Source: Dehalococcoidia bacterium
GTDB lineage: Bacteria; Chloroflexota; Dehalococcoidia; SHYB01
NCBI GenBank assembly: GCA_009693015.1
Contig: SHYB01000001.1
Span: 1 to 47,884 of the forward strand
DNA: 47,884 bases
Reading direction: 5' to 3'
The notes under the pieces are model-generated. The model had not been told where the DNA came from. It did not search any database and worked only from the letters and a program-made list of their open reading frames with translations. How positions within the stretch are numbered: position 1 is the stretch's first letter; each line of letters begins with the position of its first letter. The position numbers and the translations under genes are program-made. Of the stretch, positions 15,313 through 23,682 are shown piece by piece.

Positions 15313-15326
15313 GGCGCGTCTCTTTC

Positions 15327-15881
15327 TTACTGGCGGGCCAGTTCTCGGAGGAGGAGGACGAGCTCCCAGCGGTCGCTGTCAGGGAGGAGCTTGCCGAACT
15401 TGGGCATGACTACCACGCCGTTGGTTATGGTGTTGTAGAGTTCGCCGTCGGCCTTGGCCTGGGTGGCGGCGGCGGTGAGGTTGGGGGGGGCGAGGTAGCC
15501 ATCGCGGACGAGGATTGCGCCGACCGCGCCATCGCCCTTGCCGAGATCGCCGTGGCACATGGCGCAGTTGACGCGATAGGTCTCGCGGGCGTGGGCGACG
15601 GTGGACGCTGTGCGAGCGACGGGGTTGCGCGCGGCGGCGGCCTCGGCAGGCGTGAGCGCGGGGGCCTTGCCGGTGACGGGCACGGCGTCTTCCGGGGGCG
15701 AGAGCCGGGGCGGCTCGCCGTACTTGAAGGACTGGTTGTAATGCATCTCGGGGAAGAGGTCCACGGAGTAGGTGCCTTTTTCGCAGGCGACGGTAGCGAT
15801 ACCGAGGAGCGCGGCAGCCAAAAGCAGCAGGCGGCCTTTAGCCAGCCGTCGCATCGCCCTTTGTGTACCCTGGAGAGTCAT
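15327..15881 (-). CDS. actE: ACIII monoheme cytochrome c subunit ActE
   Basis: A 184-residue lipoprotein cytochrome. A hydrophobic signal (LLLLAAALLGIATVAC) ends in a lipobox-like VAC before the mature Cys. The segment VDLFPEMHYNQSFKYGEPP is typical of ActE. One haem c site, CAMCHG, is followed by a cytochrome c fold with a likely axial Met in VVMPKFG. It would take electrons from the ActA haems and pass them to a soluble acceptor or an oxidase outside the membrane. The start may be Met10 (15854) instead of Met1, which would shorten the signal's n-region. It sits between actD and a small membrane protein. Confidence 0.9.
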   Translation of the reverse strand: MTLQGTQRAMRRLAKGRLLLLAAALLGIATVACEKGTYSVDLFPEMHYNQSFKYGEPPRLSPPEDAVPVTGKAPALTPAEAAAARNPVARTASTVAHARETYRVNCAMCHGDLGKGDGAVGAILVRDGYLAPPNLTAAATQAKADGELYNTITNGVVVMPKFGKLLPDSDRWELVLLLRELARQ

Positions 15882-15913
15882 CGTGATGGCGTTCCTTGGT
15901 TCGCTTCTGGGGG

Positions 15914-16423
15914 CTACTTCTGGTGCTTGACGTCATCCGCGCCGGCCTGGCGGAAGACGAGGTCGGCGGCTTGCAGGCGCTCTTCGGGGCAATTGAGGGC
16001 GATGCCGATATAGCCTTCGGTGATGCGCGTATCGTACAGGCCCATGACGGCGCGGGGCAGGCGGGATTCGAAGAGGACGCCGAGGATGGTCATGATGATG
16101 GCGCCGAGCATGGTGCCTTCATAGGTGATGACGGCCATGGCGGGCACGGCGATGATGGGCTTGCCGCCGGTGACGAGGGGGTAGGAGACCTGGGTGCCGG
16201 TGGTGAGAAGGATGGCGACGGAGAAGCCAATGGCGGCGCCGAAGAAGGGGAAGGCGTAGAGACGGTGCTTGGTCGTCTCTTCTCCGAAGGCGCCCTCCGG
16301 GTAGGGGCTGCCGGTGAGCACGGTGTAGTCGCTTCCGGCGAAGCCGGCCTCTTTGAGGCGGTCGGTCGCCAGGGCGGCGTTGTCCGCCGTGCGGAAGATG
16401 CCGAGGACCTGTTTTTTTGCCAT
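15914..16423 (-). CDS. actD: ACIII membrane subunit ActD (DUF3341)
   Basis: A 169-residue protein. A soluble ferredoxin-like N-terminus (VLGIFRTADNAALATDRLKEAGF) is followed by two membrane helices (about 62-84 and 92-118) and a second soluble segment (VFRQAGADDV). This is the standard DUF3341 layout of ActD, which packs against ActC on the cytoplasmic side. It is placed between actC (40 nt upstream) and actE (32 nt downstream), the same C-D-E order seen in known ACIII operons. Confidence 0.9.
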   Translation of the reverse strand: MAKKQVLGIFRTADNAALATDRLKEAGFAGSDYTVLTGSPYPEGAFGEETTKHRLYAFPFFGAAIGFSVAILLTTGTQVSYPLVTGGKPIIAVPAMAVITYEGTMLGAIIMTILGVLFESRLPRAVMGLYDTRITEGYIGIALNCPEERLQAADLVFRQAGADDVKHQK

Positions 16424-16463
16424 ATGGGGTAGCTCCCCCTTTCTAGGTGTTCTTCAGGACTCT

Positions 16464-17858
16464 TTATTCTTCGCGCTTGACGGCGGGCACGTCAACCTTG
16501 CCGATGGTGATCTTGTCCCTGAGTATCTGCCCTTCCTTGACGTCATAGATTGGGATCAGGGGGGCGACCTTGGAGAAGAGGAGGATGAGCATGCCCACCA
16601 GGGCAAAGGTGCCGATGACGATGAGGATTTCGATGATGCTGGGGTGGTAGGTGCTCCAGTTGAAGGTGAGGTCGCCCTTGCGGGCCATGCCGGGGACGAT
16701 GATCAGGAAGCGCTCCAGCCACATGCCGATGTTGACCAGGATGGTGGTGATGGTCATCCACAGGAAGCTGCGGCGCACGCTGCGGAAGAGCCACAGCGGC
16801 ACGGGGATGACGAAGGCGGTAAGGAGGAAGGTGATGAAGAGGTAAGAGTAGGGAGGCTCGAACATCTGCATTTTGCGCAGGGCGAGCTCGGAGTTCTCCA
16901 GGGTGTACAGGCCGAAGAGGATTTCCAGGGCGAAGAAGTAGAACCAGGCGAGGGCGACGACGACGAGGAGCCGCCCCAGGGAATCAATGGTGTCCGACGT
17001 GATGTAGTCATGCCATTTGAAGAGGTAGCGCAGGATGATCATGACGGTGACGACGGCGGAGACGCCGGAGAGGACGGCGCCGATGACGAAGTAGGGGGCG
17101 AAGATGGTGGAGTGCCAGCCTTCTACCGATTGGGCCACGGCGAAGTCCCAGGAGACGATGGAGTGGACGGAGACGAAGACGGGGAGGATGAGGGCGGAGA
17201 GGAGGAAGCCGGCGATGATCTGCAAGCGCCACTGGCGGGGGTAGCCGCGCCAGCCCATGGCGACGACGCTGTAGATGGCTTTGCGGATGCCGGTGGAGCG
17301 GTCGCGGGCGACGGCGAGGTCAGGGATGAGGGCGACGTAGACGAAGAGGATGCTGGAGGTGAGGTAGGTGGTGATGGCGGCGGGGTCCCAGACGAGGGGG
17401 GAACGGACGTTGGGCCAGATGCCGCGGGAGAAGTCATAGGGGAAGGCCCAGTAGAGGGTGCGCCAGGGACGCCCGCTGTGGATGATGGGCATCATGATGG
17501 CGGTCATGAGGGCGAAGACGGTGACGACTTCCGCGGCGCGGGTGGCGGGACGGCGCCACTCCGCCTGGGAGAGGCGGAGGATGGCGGAGAGCATGACGCC
17601 GGCGTGGGAGATGCCCACCCAGAAGACGAAGTTGGTGATCATGAAGCCCCACATGACGGGGCGGTGCAGGCCGGTGACGCCCAAGCCCTGGTTGACCATG
17701 TAGCCCACAGCGCCGCCGGCCATGGCTACCACCAGGGCGAGGAAGCCTAGGAGCAGCCAGAACCGCATGGGCGCGGCCAGCACGTTGCCCAGAAGATCCT
17801 GGTTGATCTTGCGATCGACTTCCTGGGTATTTTGTCCTGCGATGGCCCGGTCTTGCAT
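16464..17858 (-). CDS. actC: ACIII quinol-site membrane subunit ActC (NrfD/PsrC family)
   Basis: A 464-residue integral membrane protein with about ten helices of the NrfD/PsrC family. The block LHRPVMWGFMITNFVFWVGI followed by SHAGVMLSAILRL is characteristic of ActC and borders the quinol pocket and the proposed proton path. It would oxidise menaquinol and feed electrons to the Fe-S subunit. It starts 3 nt after a second NrfD-like gene, so the two are probably translated together. Confidence 0.92.
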   Translation of the reverse strand: MQDRAIAGQNTQEVDRKINQDLLGNVLAAPMRFWLLLGFLALVVAMAGGAVGYMVNQGLGVTGLHRPVMWGFMITNFVFWVGISHAGVMLSAILRLSQAEWRRPATRAAEVVTVFALMTAIMMPIIHSGRPWRTLYWAFPYDFSRGIWPNVRSPLVWDPAAITTYLTSSILFVYVALIPDLAVARDRSTGIRKAIYSVVAMGWRGYPRQWRLQIIAGFLLSALILPVFVSVHSIVSWDFAVAQSVEGWHSTIFAPYFVIGAVLSGVSAVVTVMIILRYLFKWHDYITSDTIDSLGRLLVVVALAWFYFFALEILFGLYTLENSELALRKMQMFEPPYSYLFITFLLTAFVIPVPLWLFRSVRRSFLWMTITTILVNIGMWLERFLIIVPGMARKGDLTFNWSTYHPSIIEILIVIGTFALVGMLILLFSKVAPLIPIYDVKEGQILRDKITIGKVDVPAVKREE

Positions 17859-17861
17859 GGA

Positions 17862-19310
17862 CTACTCCGGCTTCCCCATCACCATGATGGAGCGCTTGAG
17901 GAACTTGACGGTCTTGCGGTAGAGGGTGCCTTCGGAGACTTCCCAGATAGAGACGGGAGGGATGAACTTGGCGGCGAGGAGGTAGAGGAAGATGACGCCG
18001 CCGATGGCCCCGGCGATAATCATGAGGTCCGGGGCGTGGGGCAGGAGGGGCGGGGTGACTTCCGATATGGCGGGGGGATGCAGCTCATGGAGGGCATCAG
18101 CGCGGACGTCTCCCTGCTGGAAGGCGGCGACGTAGACGCGGACCTTATCGAAGAAGCTGCCGATGAGGATGGAGCAGGAGACGATGACGGGGCCGAGGAT
18201 GCTCTTGCGGACGTTGTTCCACATGAGGCCGAGGAAGGGCACGAGGAAGAGCATGAAGAAGGAGATGAGGAAGGGGACGCGGTAGGACTCCGCGTAGAAG
18301 ATGCGGAGGATGACGCTCTCCTGGGGCTGGCGTCCGTACCAATAGATCATGAAGGCGGAGGCCCAGAAGTAGGCCCACAGGAGGGAGAGGGCCAGCAGGA
18401 TTTTGCTGGCGGACCAGAACTGGTCCACGGTGAGAAAATCGTTGTAGCCGCCAAACTTTTTGAGGAGGAAGGCGGCGACGAGGGTGGCGGCGAGGCCGCA
18501 TTGCAAACCGTTGAGGGCCTGGTGCGCGGGGAAGATGGCGTCCTTGTAGCCGGGGATGAGGGCATGGGCGAAGTCGGCGGCGACGATGGTGACGATCCAG
18601 ATGTAGAACATGAAGTAGAGGGCGCCGAGGATACGCAGGCCGGCGCGGAGGACGCTCCACTGGCGGGGGGTGCCGCGGAAGTTCATGGAAAGCCGCGAGG
18701 CCCAGCGCTGTGCTGCGCCGGGCTGGTCAAGATCGCGGCGGGCGGCGAGATCGGGGATGGCGGCGACCCAGAGGAGGGCGAGGCCGAGCACGGCAAGTCC
18801 CACAACGCCGAGGATTTGGTAGACGTGCGGCGCGCCGGGGAACTCGAACCAGATGCTGCGGCGGTTGTCCGCGGAGGGCAGGATGAGGAGAAGGGGGATG
18901 AAGAGCAGGGTGCTGAGGATGCCGGCGACGGCGAAAAGCTCGGCGGCGCGGCCCAGGGGACGGCGCCAGTGGCTGCGGATCATGCGCTGGCCGACGGAGA
19001 CGATGGGCGCGGCGCCCGCGGTGGCGAGGATGAAGGCGAAGGTGGCCATGGTGTAGGCCCAGGGGGTGAACTTCTCGAAGCCGTCAGAGAGGCGGATGGC
19101 AAAGCCGATGATGCCCAGGACGAGGAGGCCGCCGGTGACGGCGAGGGCGAGTTTGTAGCGCGGGGTGACCTTGCGGGTGGCGGCAAGGATTTCCCTGCTG
19201 ATCTCCGGGGGGGTCTTGGTGAGGACCTGGGGCATGTAATGCCCGGCATGGCCATTGTCATGGCCCGCGGCGCCGGCGCGGCCCACGTGGCCGTGGGTTC
19301 CATTATTCAT
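17862..19310 (-). CDS. Second NrfD-like membrane subunit (ActF-like)
   Basis: A 482-residue protein with a His/Gly-rich N-terminus (MNNGTHGHVGRAGAAGHDNG) followed by about ten membrane helices in the NrfD pattern. It probably fills the place of ActF, the second NrfD-type subunit of ACIII, although it sits between the Fe-S subunit and ActC rather than at the end of the operon. Its gene overlaps actB2 by 8 nt and ends 3 nt before actC. Its divergence from ActC and the His-rich head make a direct ActF label uncertain, so no symbol is given. Confidence 0.8.
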   Translation of the reverse strand: MNNGTHGHVGRAGAAGHDNGHAGHYMPQVLTKTPPEISREILAATRKVTPRYKLALAVTGGLLVLGIIGFAIRLSDGFEKFTPWAYTMATFAFILATAGAAPIVSVGQRMIRSHWRRPLGRAAELFAVAGILSTLLFIPLLLILPSADNRRSIWFEFPGAPHVYQILGVVGLAVLGLALLWVAAIPDLAARRDLDQPGAAQRWASRLSMNFRGTPRQWSVLRAGLRILGALYFMFYIWIVTIVAADFAHALIPGYKDAIFPAHQALNGLQCGLAATLVAAFLLKKFGGYNDFLTVDQFWSASKILLALSLLWAYFWASAFMIYWYGRQPQESVILRIFYAESYRVPFLISFFMLFLVPFLGLMWNNVRKSILGPVIVSCSILIGSFFDKVRVYVAAFQQGDVRADALHELHPPAISEVTPPLLPHAPDLMIIAGAIGGVIFLYLLAAKFIPPVSIWEVSEGTLYRKTVKFLKRSIMVMGKPE

Positions 19311-20037
19311 GGCCGGCGCCTTCTGTGGCGGTGGGGTCCACGCGCTTGAGATAGATCACGTTGGGGTCAGTACCGCTGCGCTCCAGGAGCCTGTAATGGC
19401 GCTTGTCTTCCGACATCTTGCGGACGCGGCTGCCTGCATCATGCATATTGCCGAAGACGAGGGCGTCCGTGGGGCAGGCCTGGGCGCAGGCGGGGACGAC
19501 GTCACCGTCAGCAAGGGCGCGGCCCTCTTTTTTGACGCGGCGGGTGCCGGCGCGGATGCGCTGGATGCAGAAGCTGCACTTTTCCATGATGCCGCGGCTG
19601 CGTACGGTGACGTCAGGGTTGAGCTGGTTGCGCAGGCTCTCCGGCCACACCGGCTCCCAGAAGTTGAAGAAGCGGACGTTGTAGGGGCAGTTGTTGGCGC
19701 AGTAGCGGGTGCCGATGCAGCGGTTGTAAATTTGGACGTTCATGCCCTGGTCGTTGTGGTAGGTGGCGTAGACGGGGCACACCGGCTCGCAGGGGGCGTT
19801 TTCGCAGTGCTGGCAGAGCACGGGGAGGAAGCGGGCCTTGATGTTGGGGTATTCGCCTTCCCAGTAGCGCTCAATGCGAATCCATTCGATGGCGCGCTTT
19901 TGCTTGAAGATATCGTCTGTATTGAGGGGGACGTTGTTCTCCGCCTGGCAGGCGACGACACAGGCCTGGCATCCGGTGCAGCGGTCGGCGTCGACCACCA
20001 TGCTCCACTTTGGGGACTGTGCGTGCTGCGTTGTCAT
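19303..20037 (-). CDS. actB2: ACIII iron-sulfur subunit (ActB2)
   Basis: A 244-residue ferredoxin-type protein with four cysteine groups in order: CTGCQACVVAC; CQHCENAPCEPVCP; CIGTRYCANNCP; and CSFC...CAQACP. The spacing matches the one [3Fe-4S] plus three [4Fe-4S] arrangement known for ActB, with RYCANNCPYNVR as the typical ACIII sequence. It moves electrons from the quinol site to the haem subunit. In many bacteria this domain is fused to ActB1; here it is a separate gene, as in Chloroflexus-type complexes. No signal peptide; export would be by piggy-back with the Tat-bearing ActB1. Confidence 0.92.
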   Translation of the reverse strand: MTTQHAQSPKWSMVVDADRCTGCQACVVACQAENNVPLNTDDIFKQKRAIEWIRIERYWEGEYPNIKARFLPVLCQHCENAPCEPVCPVYATYHNDQGMNVQIYNRCIGTRYCANNCPYNVRFFNFWEPVWPESLRNQLNPDVTVRSRGIMEKCSFCIQRIRAGTRRVKKEGRALADGDVVPACAQACPTDALVFGNMHDAGSRVRKMSEDKRHYRLLERSGTDPNVIYLKRVDPTATEGAGHE

Positions 20038-20061
20038 CCAGAGGCTCCGTGTGGGGGCGTG

Positions 20062-22320
20062 CTAGTCCTTGGGGGTGACCTGGGCGATTTCCTTGGTGAA
20101 GTCCACGGCGAGGACGGAGTTCTCCATCTTGGGGATGCGGCGGCGGTTGCCGGTGGGGACGAGCCGCACGCGGGTGGCGGCCCATGCCAGCGACCCGGTC
20201 TTGGCGTCCACGCGGGGTTCGAGTATGGCCAGGGGATTGGAGCCGCGGCCCTGGGCCCAGCGGCCAAAGGCTTTATGGCCCTGGCCGATGGGGACGCCGA
20301 GCACGCCCGGAGGGGTGGCGGGGTTGGGGTACACCGCAGCCTCGATGGCGCCGGAAGGGGACTCCAGGCGGACGACATCGCCTTCCTTGAGACCCTGCTC
20401 CTCCGCCAGCTTCATATTGACCTCTACCCAGGTGTCCCAGGTGGTGGTGGCGATGGGGTCAGGGGTGGCCTGCATCCAGGGGAGCTGGGCCAGCTGGCCG
20501 TTGCCCAGGGAGATGCTCTCAAACGGCAGGAGGGCGTAGGGGTAGGTGGCGGCGTTGCCGGTCTGGGCGTCGGCGTCGGTGAGATCGAGCAGGGGCACGG
20601 TTGCGGGCAGCGTGCCGGTGCGGGTTTCGTCCCACCAGCCGCCGGCGCGGAGCAGCTCGTTCCAGAAGCCCTCGAAGGTGGCGGCGTTGATGGAGCCGCG
20701 CCGCAACTGGTAGAGGCGCTGGGCGCCGTCGCGGAGCAGGTCGCGGAAGGTGGTCCAGGGGATCTGGCGTTCGTAGCCCAGATCCTGGGAGAGGGTGAGG
20801 AGCAGGTCGCCGAAGCCGCGCGTTTCGTAGAACGGCCGCACCACGGGCTGCTGGAAGCCGACGGCTTCTATGCCCGGGGCGGGATCGAGAGGCATGTCGC
20901 CCCAGTCTTCCAGGGGCAGGTTGGTGGGGAGGACGAGATCGGCCATGTAGGTGGTGTCGTCCAGGAAGCTGGAGAAGCTGGCGATGAAGCCGGCGCGGCT
21001 GAAGGCGCCGGCCACGTCCAAGGCAGAGGGGGATCCCCAGACGGGGTTGGCGTTACGGATGAGGAGCGTCTTGACGGCGCCGCCGCGGATGCGGTCTACC
21101 TCCGCCTTCCAGGCGGTGTAGGGCGCGCCGCCGGCCTTGGGGAGCAGGCGGACGGAGACGGCGCCGGGGAGAGAGGTGAGAGGAGATTCGGGGTTGGGCA
21201 GGACGCCGCCGCGCACGCCGACGCTGCCGACGAGGTGATTGAGGGCATAGATGGCGGTGAGGTTGAACACGCCGTTGGTGTGCGCGCCGGCGGAGCCGCC
21301 GCCGATGGCGATGGCAGGCTGATGAGCGCGATCGGCGAAGGCGCGGGCAAGCTCGCGGATGCGGGCGGCAGAGACGCCGGCGGCGGCAGCGACACGGTCG
21401 GGTGCGAAGGCGTCGAGCGCCGCTGCGCCGCGCCCGCCGGTGAGGGCCTGGGCGGCGCGGGCGGCGCCCAGGTTTTCGCTGATGATGACGTGGGCCATTG
21501 CCAGAGCCAGCTTGCCCTCCGCGCCGGGGGTGACGGGCACCCAGGTATCGGCGCTGGCGGATGTGGAGGAGAAGCGGGCGTCAATGGAGGTGAGGGCACC
21601 GCGGACGCGATCGCCCTGGCGGAACTCGCCGTAGCCACGGGAGTGGCGGACCTGGGAGACCCAGCCGCCGAGGAAATCCGCGCCGAAGGAGAAGACTTGC
21701 GCGGCGTTCTTGATATCGAAGTCGGGGATGCGCTCCTGGCCGAAGGCGCGCTTGATGGCTTCACGGAGGGTGCTGTGCTCCAGGGGTTCGTACTGGGTGA
21801 AGACGGCGCCCTGGGCACGGGCGAACTCTTGCACCAGCCCGCCCAAGTGGCCGCCAGCGGGATCAGTGACGATGCTGACGGTGCCGGCCTGGCCCTGGAG
21901 ACCTTTGAGATTGTCGCGCAGGATGTTGAGCGCTTCTTCCCAGGAGATTTCCCGGAAGGCGCCGGAGCCGCGGGCGCCGGTGGCTTTCATGGGACGGCGG
22001 ATGCGATCAGGGTGGTAGATGGCTTGTACGCTGGATTGGCCGCGGGCGCAGGTCTTGCCCATGTTGACGGGGTGCTTGGGGTTGCCTTCGATCTTCTTGG
22101 CGCGGCCTTCCACCAGGCGGACGACGATGCCGCAGCCCGCGCCGCACTGGCGGCAGGTGGTGGCGTACCAGTTGTCGGTGCCGGTGGCCTGGTCTTCCGG
22201 CAGACGCGCCGGGCTTTGCTCAATGAACTCGCGCACGCCGGGGCGGCATGCGGCGAGAATAGCGGCGCCTCCGGCGGAGCCGCCGGCCAGCTTGAGGAAG
22301 TCTCTGCGAGTGAATGGCAT
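20062..22320 (-). CDS. actB1: ACIII molybdopterin-oxidoreductase-like subunit (ActB1)
   Basis: A 752-residue protein. A Tat signal (TRRDFLKLAGG) ends near a Cys (AACRPG). The body follows the molybdopterin-oxidoreductase fold of ActB1, with blocks such as NLTAIYALNHLVGSVGVRGG and VLPTNLPLEDWGDMP. The N-terminus still has a four-cysteine set (CRQCGAGC...KTCARG) like the [4Fe-4S] site of catalytic molybdoenzymes. In ACIII this subunit is considered to have lost the molybdenum cofactor and to be structural. It starts 14 nt after actA and ends 24 nt before actB2. Confidence 0.9.
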   Translation of the reverse strand: MPFTRRDFLKLAGGSAGGAAILAACRPGVREFIEQSPARLPEDQATGTDNWYATTCRQCGAGCGIVVRLVEGRAKKIEGNPKHPVNMGKTCARGQSSVQAIYHPDRIRRPMKATGARGSGAFREISWEEALNILRDNLKGLQGQAGTVSIVTDPAGGHLGGLVQEFARAQGAVFTQYEPLEHSTLREAIKRAFGQERIPDFDIKNAAQVFSFGADFLGGWVSQVRHSRGYGEFRQGDRVRGALTSIDARFSSTSASADTWVPVTPGAEGKLALAMAHVIISENLGAARAAQALTGGRGAAALDAFAPDRVAAAAGVSAARIRELARAFADRAHQPAIAIGGGSAGAHTNGVFNLTAIYALNHLVGSVGVRGGVLPNPESPLTSLPGAVSVRLLPKAGGAPYTAWKAEVDRIRGGAVKTLLIRNANPVWGSPSALDVAGAFSRAGFIASFSSFLDDTTYMADLVLPTNLPLEDWGDMPLDPAPGIEAVGFQQPVVRPFYETRGFGDLLLTLSQDLGYERQIPWTTFRDLLRDGAQRLYQLRRGSINAATFEGFWNELLRAGGWWDETRTGTLPATVPLLDLTDADAQTGNAATYPYALLPFESISLGNGQLAQLPWMQATPDPIATTTWDTWVEVNMKLAEEQGLKEGDVVRLESPSGAIEAAVYPNPATPPGVLGVPIGQGHKAFGRWAQGRGSNPLAILEPRVDAKTGSLAWAATRVRLVPTGNRRRIPKMENSVLAVDFTKEIAQVTPKD

Positions 22321-22334
22321 GGTGTCTGTATACC

Positions 22335-22973
22335 CTAATAGTGGCAGGCGGCGCAGTCCGTGGGGGGCGGAAGCCTCTGGCCTTCGACGACGGCGGTGCG
22401 GATGCGCTGCGCGGCGTCAGGGGCGAGGTAGGTGAGGTAACGGTTGCGGTGGCAGTCCACGCAGTCGCGCATCTTGAGGTTGCGCACCTGCTCGGCGATC
22501 TTCATGGAGCCGACATCACCGTGGCAGATGGAGCAGGCTTGGGAGGGGGCGATGCCGTTTTGTTCGGCGAAGAAGCGCACGTGGGAGTCATGGACGAACT
22601 GGACGTGATCGGGCAGGCGGTGCACGCGCACCCAGTTGATGGGCTCGCCGTTCTGGAAGGCGTAGGCGATCTTGGAGACTTCCGGGGAGTCCTTGAGCAC
22701 GACCTGGTGGCAGAAGTAGCACTGCTCCACGGAGGGCAGGGTTGCCGCTTCCGTCAGGGTGACGCCGCGATGGCAGAACTGGCAATCGATCTTGGCGATG
22801 ACGTGCAGATCATGGCGGAAGGCGATGGGCTGGGTTCCGCTGGGTTGCACGGGACTGAACGGGGTGCTCCACCAGGCCTTGAGGATGCCGACGGCGGTGA
22901 TAGTGACGCCGATGGTGAGGAGGAGGCCGACGATGGGCACGGCGATCTTGACGGCCAGGGGTACTTTAGGCAC
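22335..22973 (-). CDS. actA: ACIII pentaheme cytochrome c subunit ActA
   Basis: A 212-residue protein with one N-terminal membrane helix (AVKIAVPIVGLLLTIGVTITAV) and exactly five haem c sites: CQFCH, CYFCH, CSICH, CVDCH and CAACH. This is the signature of ActA, which carries electrons from the Fe-S clusters to ActE on the outer face of the membrane. It is the first large subunit in the operon, behind a small two-helix membrane protein. The last haem motif is only two residues from the C-terminus. Confidence 0.93.
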   Translation of the reverse strand: MPKVPLAVKIAVPIVGLLLTIGVTITAVGILKAWWSTPFSPVQPSGTQPIAFRHDLHVIAKIDCQFCHRGVTLTEAATLPSVEQCYFCHQVVLKDSPEVSKIAYAFQNGEPINWVRVHRLPDHVQFVHDSHVRFFAEQNGIAPSQACSICHGDVGSMKIAEQVRNLKMRDCVDCHRNRYLTYLAPDAAQRIRTAVVEGQRLPPPTDCAACHY

Positions 22974-23020
22974 AGGGAGCCTCGGTGTGTGTCTTTGGGG
23001 TGGAAAGCATATGGAGTGGC

Positions 23021-23323
23021 CTACATCCAGAACCGGTCAAAGAAGTTACGCATCTCGTGCGCGCCGTCCGTGGCCTTGGCGAACCAGAAGGCGATGGTGC
23101 CGAGGAGGATGATCGCGGTGATGTACAGTGGGCCGCGCGTCTTGCGCACCTTCTCCCGGATGCCGTCAGGGATATGCCCTGTGGCAAGAAGAGAAGGGAT
23201 GATGGCGTGGGCGAGCACCAAGTGGGTGGCGAATCCTACGGCGAAGATGACGATGAGCCAGAGCCACCAGAGCAGGTGGCTCGTCGCGCGCCAGTCGACG
23301 TGGTTGGGGGCGTTTGGGTCCAT
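23021..23323 (-). CDS. Two-helix membrane protein heading the ACIII operon
   Basis: A 100-residue protein from ATG 23323, with two membrane helices (about residues 15-42 and 62-83) and a short hydrophilic end. It is the first gene after the promoter at 23396-23424 and lies 47 nt ahead of actA, so it is probably an accessory or assembly protein of ACIII. The open frame extends 19 codons upstream, but that part is Pro/Gly-rich and unlikely to be translated. No family is recognised. Confidence 0.65.
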   Translation of the reverse strand: MDPNAPNHVDWRATSHLLWWLWLIVIFAVGFATHLVLAHAIIPSLLATGHIPDGIREKVRKTRGPLYITAIILLGTIAFWFAKATDGAHEMRNFFDRFWM

Positions 23324-23682
23324 CGTAGCTCGATTTCCCGGCGGCGCCGCGCGGACGCCACCGGAGTGTACTCCAGGCACGATTTTGCACGATTGAGAAT
23401 ACCGTCACAATCGGAGCCTGTCAAGAGGAAATGCGGCGCGAGGCGTGATGCGGCGAGGGCGGCGGCGTTACGCCCGCAGGGCAGGAAAAGGGGCAGAGAG
23501 AAAAGCCAGGGGAAATCATCTTGGCAAAACGAGGAGGGCAGGTGCAGGCTTGGGTATGACGAATCGTGATGGAGGCAAGAGAATAAACCTATGCAGGGGA
23601 CGGTGCTGCACGGTACAATAGACGGAGTCCCGCTTCAGAACATTTCCGTGGGGCATCAGGCAGGGCAGCTAGGGGAAAACGC
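23324..23682. other. Divergent intergenic region between the ACIII operon and selD
   Basis: About 360 bases. It contains the ACIII promoter (23396-23424) and, on the plus strand, a TACAAT -10 candidate at 23614-23619 with no good -35, probably for selD. The AGGGGAAA ribosome site of selD is at 23671-23678. No gene is seen. Confidence 0.55.
23396..23424 (-). promoter_or_regulatory. Promoter of the ACIII operon
   Basis: On the minus strand -35 TTGACA (23419-23424), 17-bp spacer, -10 TATTCT (23396-23401), about 70 nt ahead of the first gene. Confidence 0.7.

Noticed and set aside
16353-19349. Long plus-strand frames rich in Asp, Glu and Gly
   Set aside because: Shadows of the hydrophobic NrfD-like membrane genes on the other strand.
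19255-22338. A 1027-codon open frame on the plus strand
   Set aside because: Antisense to the ACIII genes actB1 and actB2; no recognisable domain, low-complexity composition.
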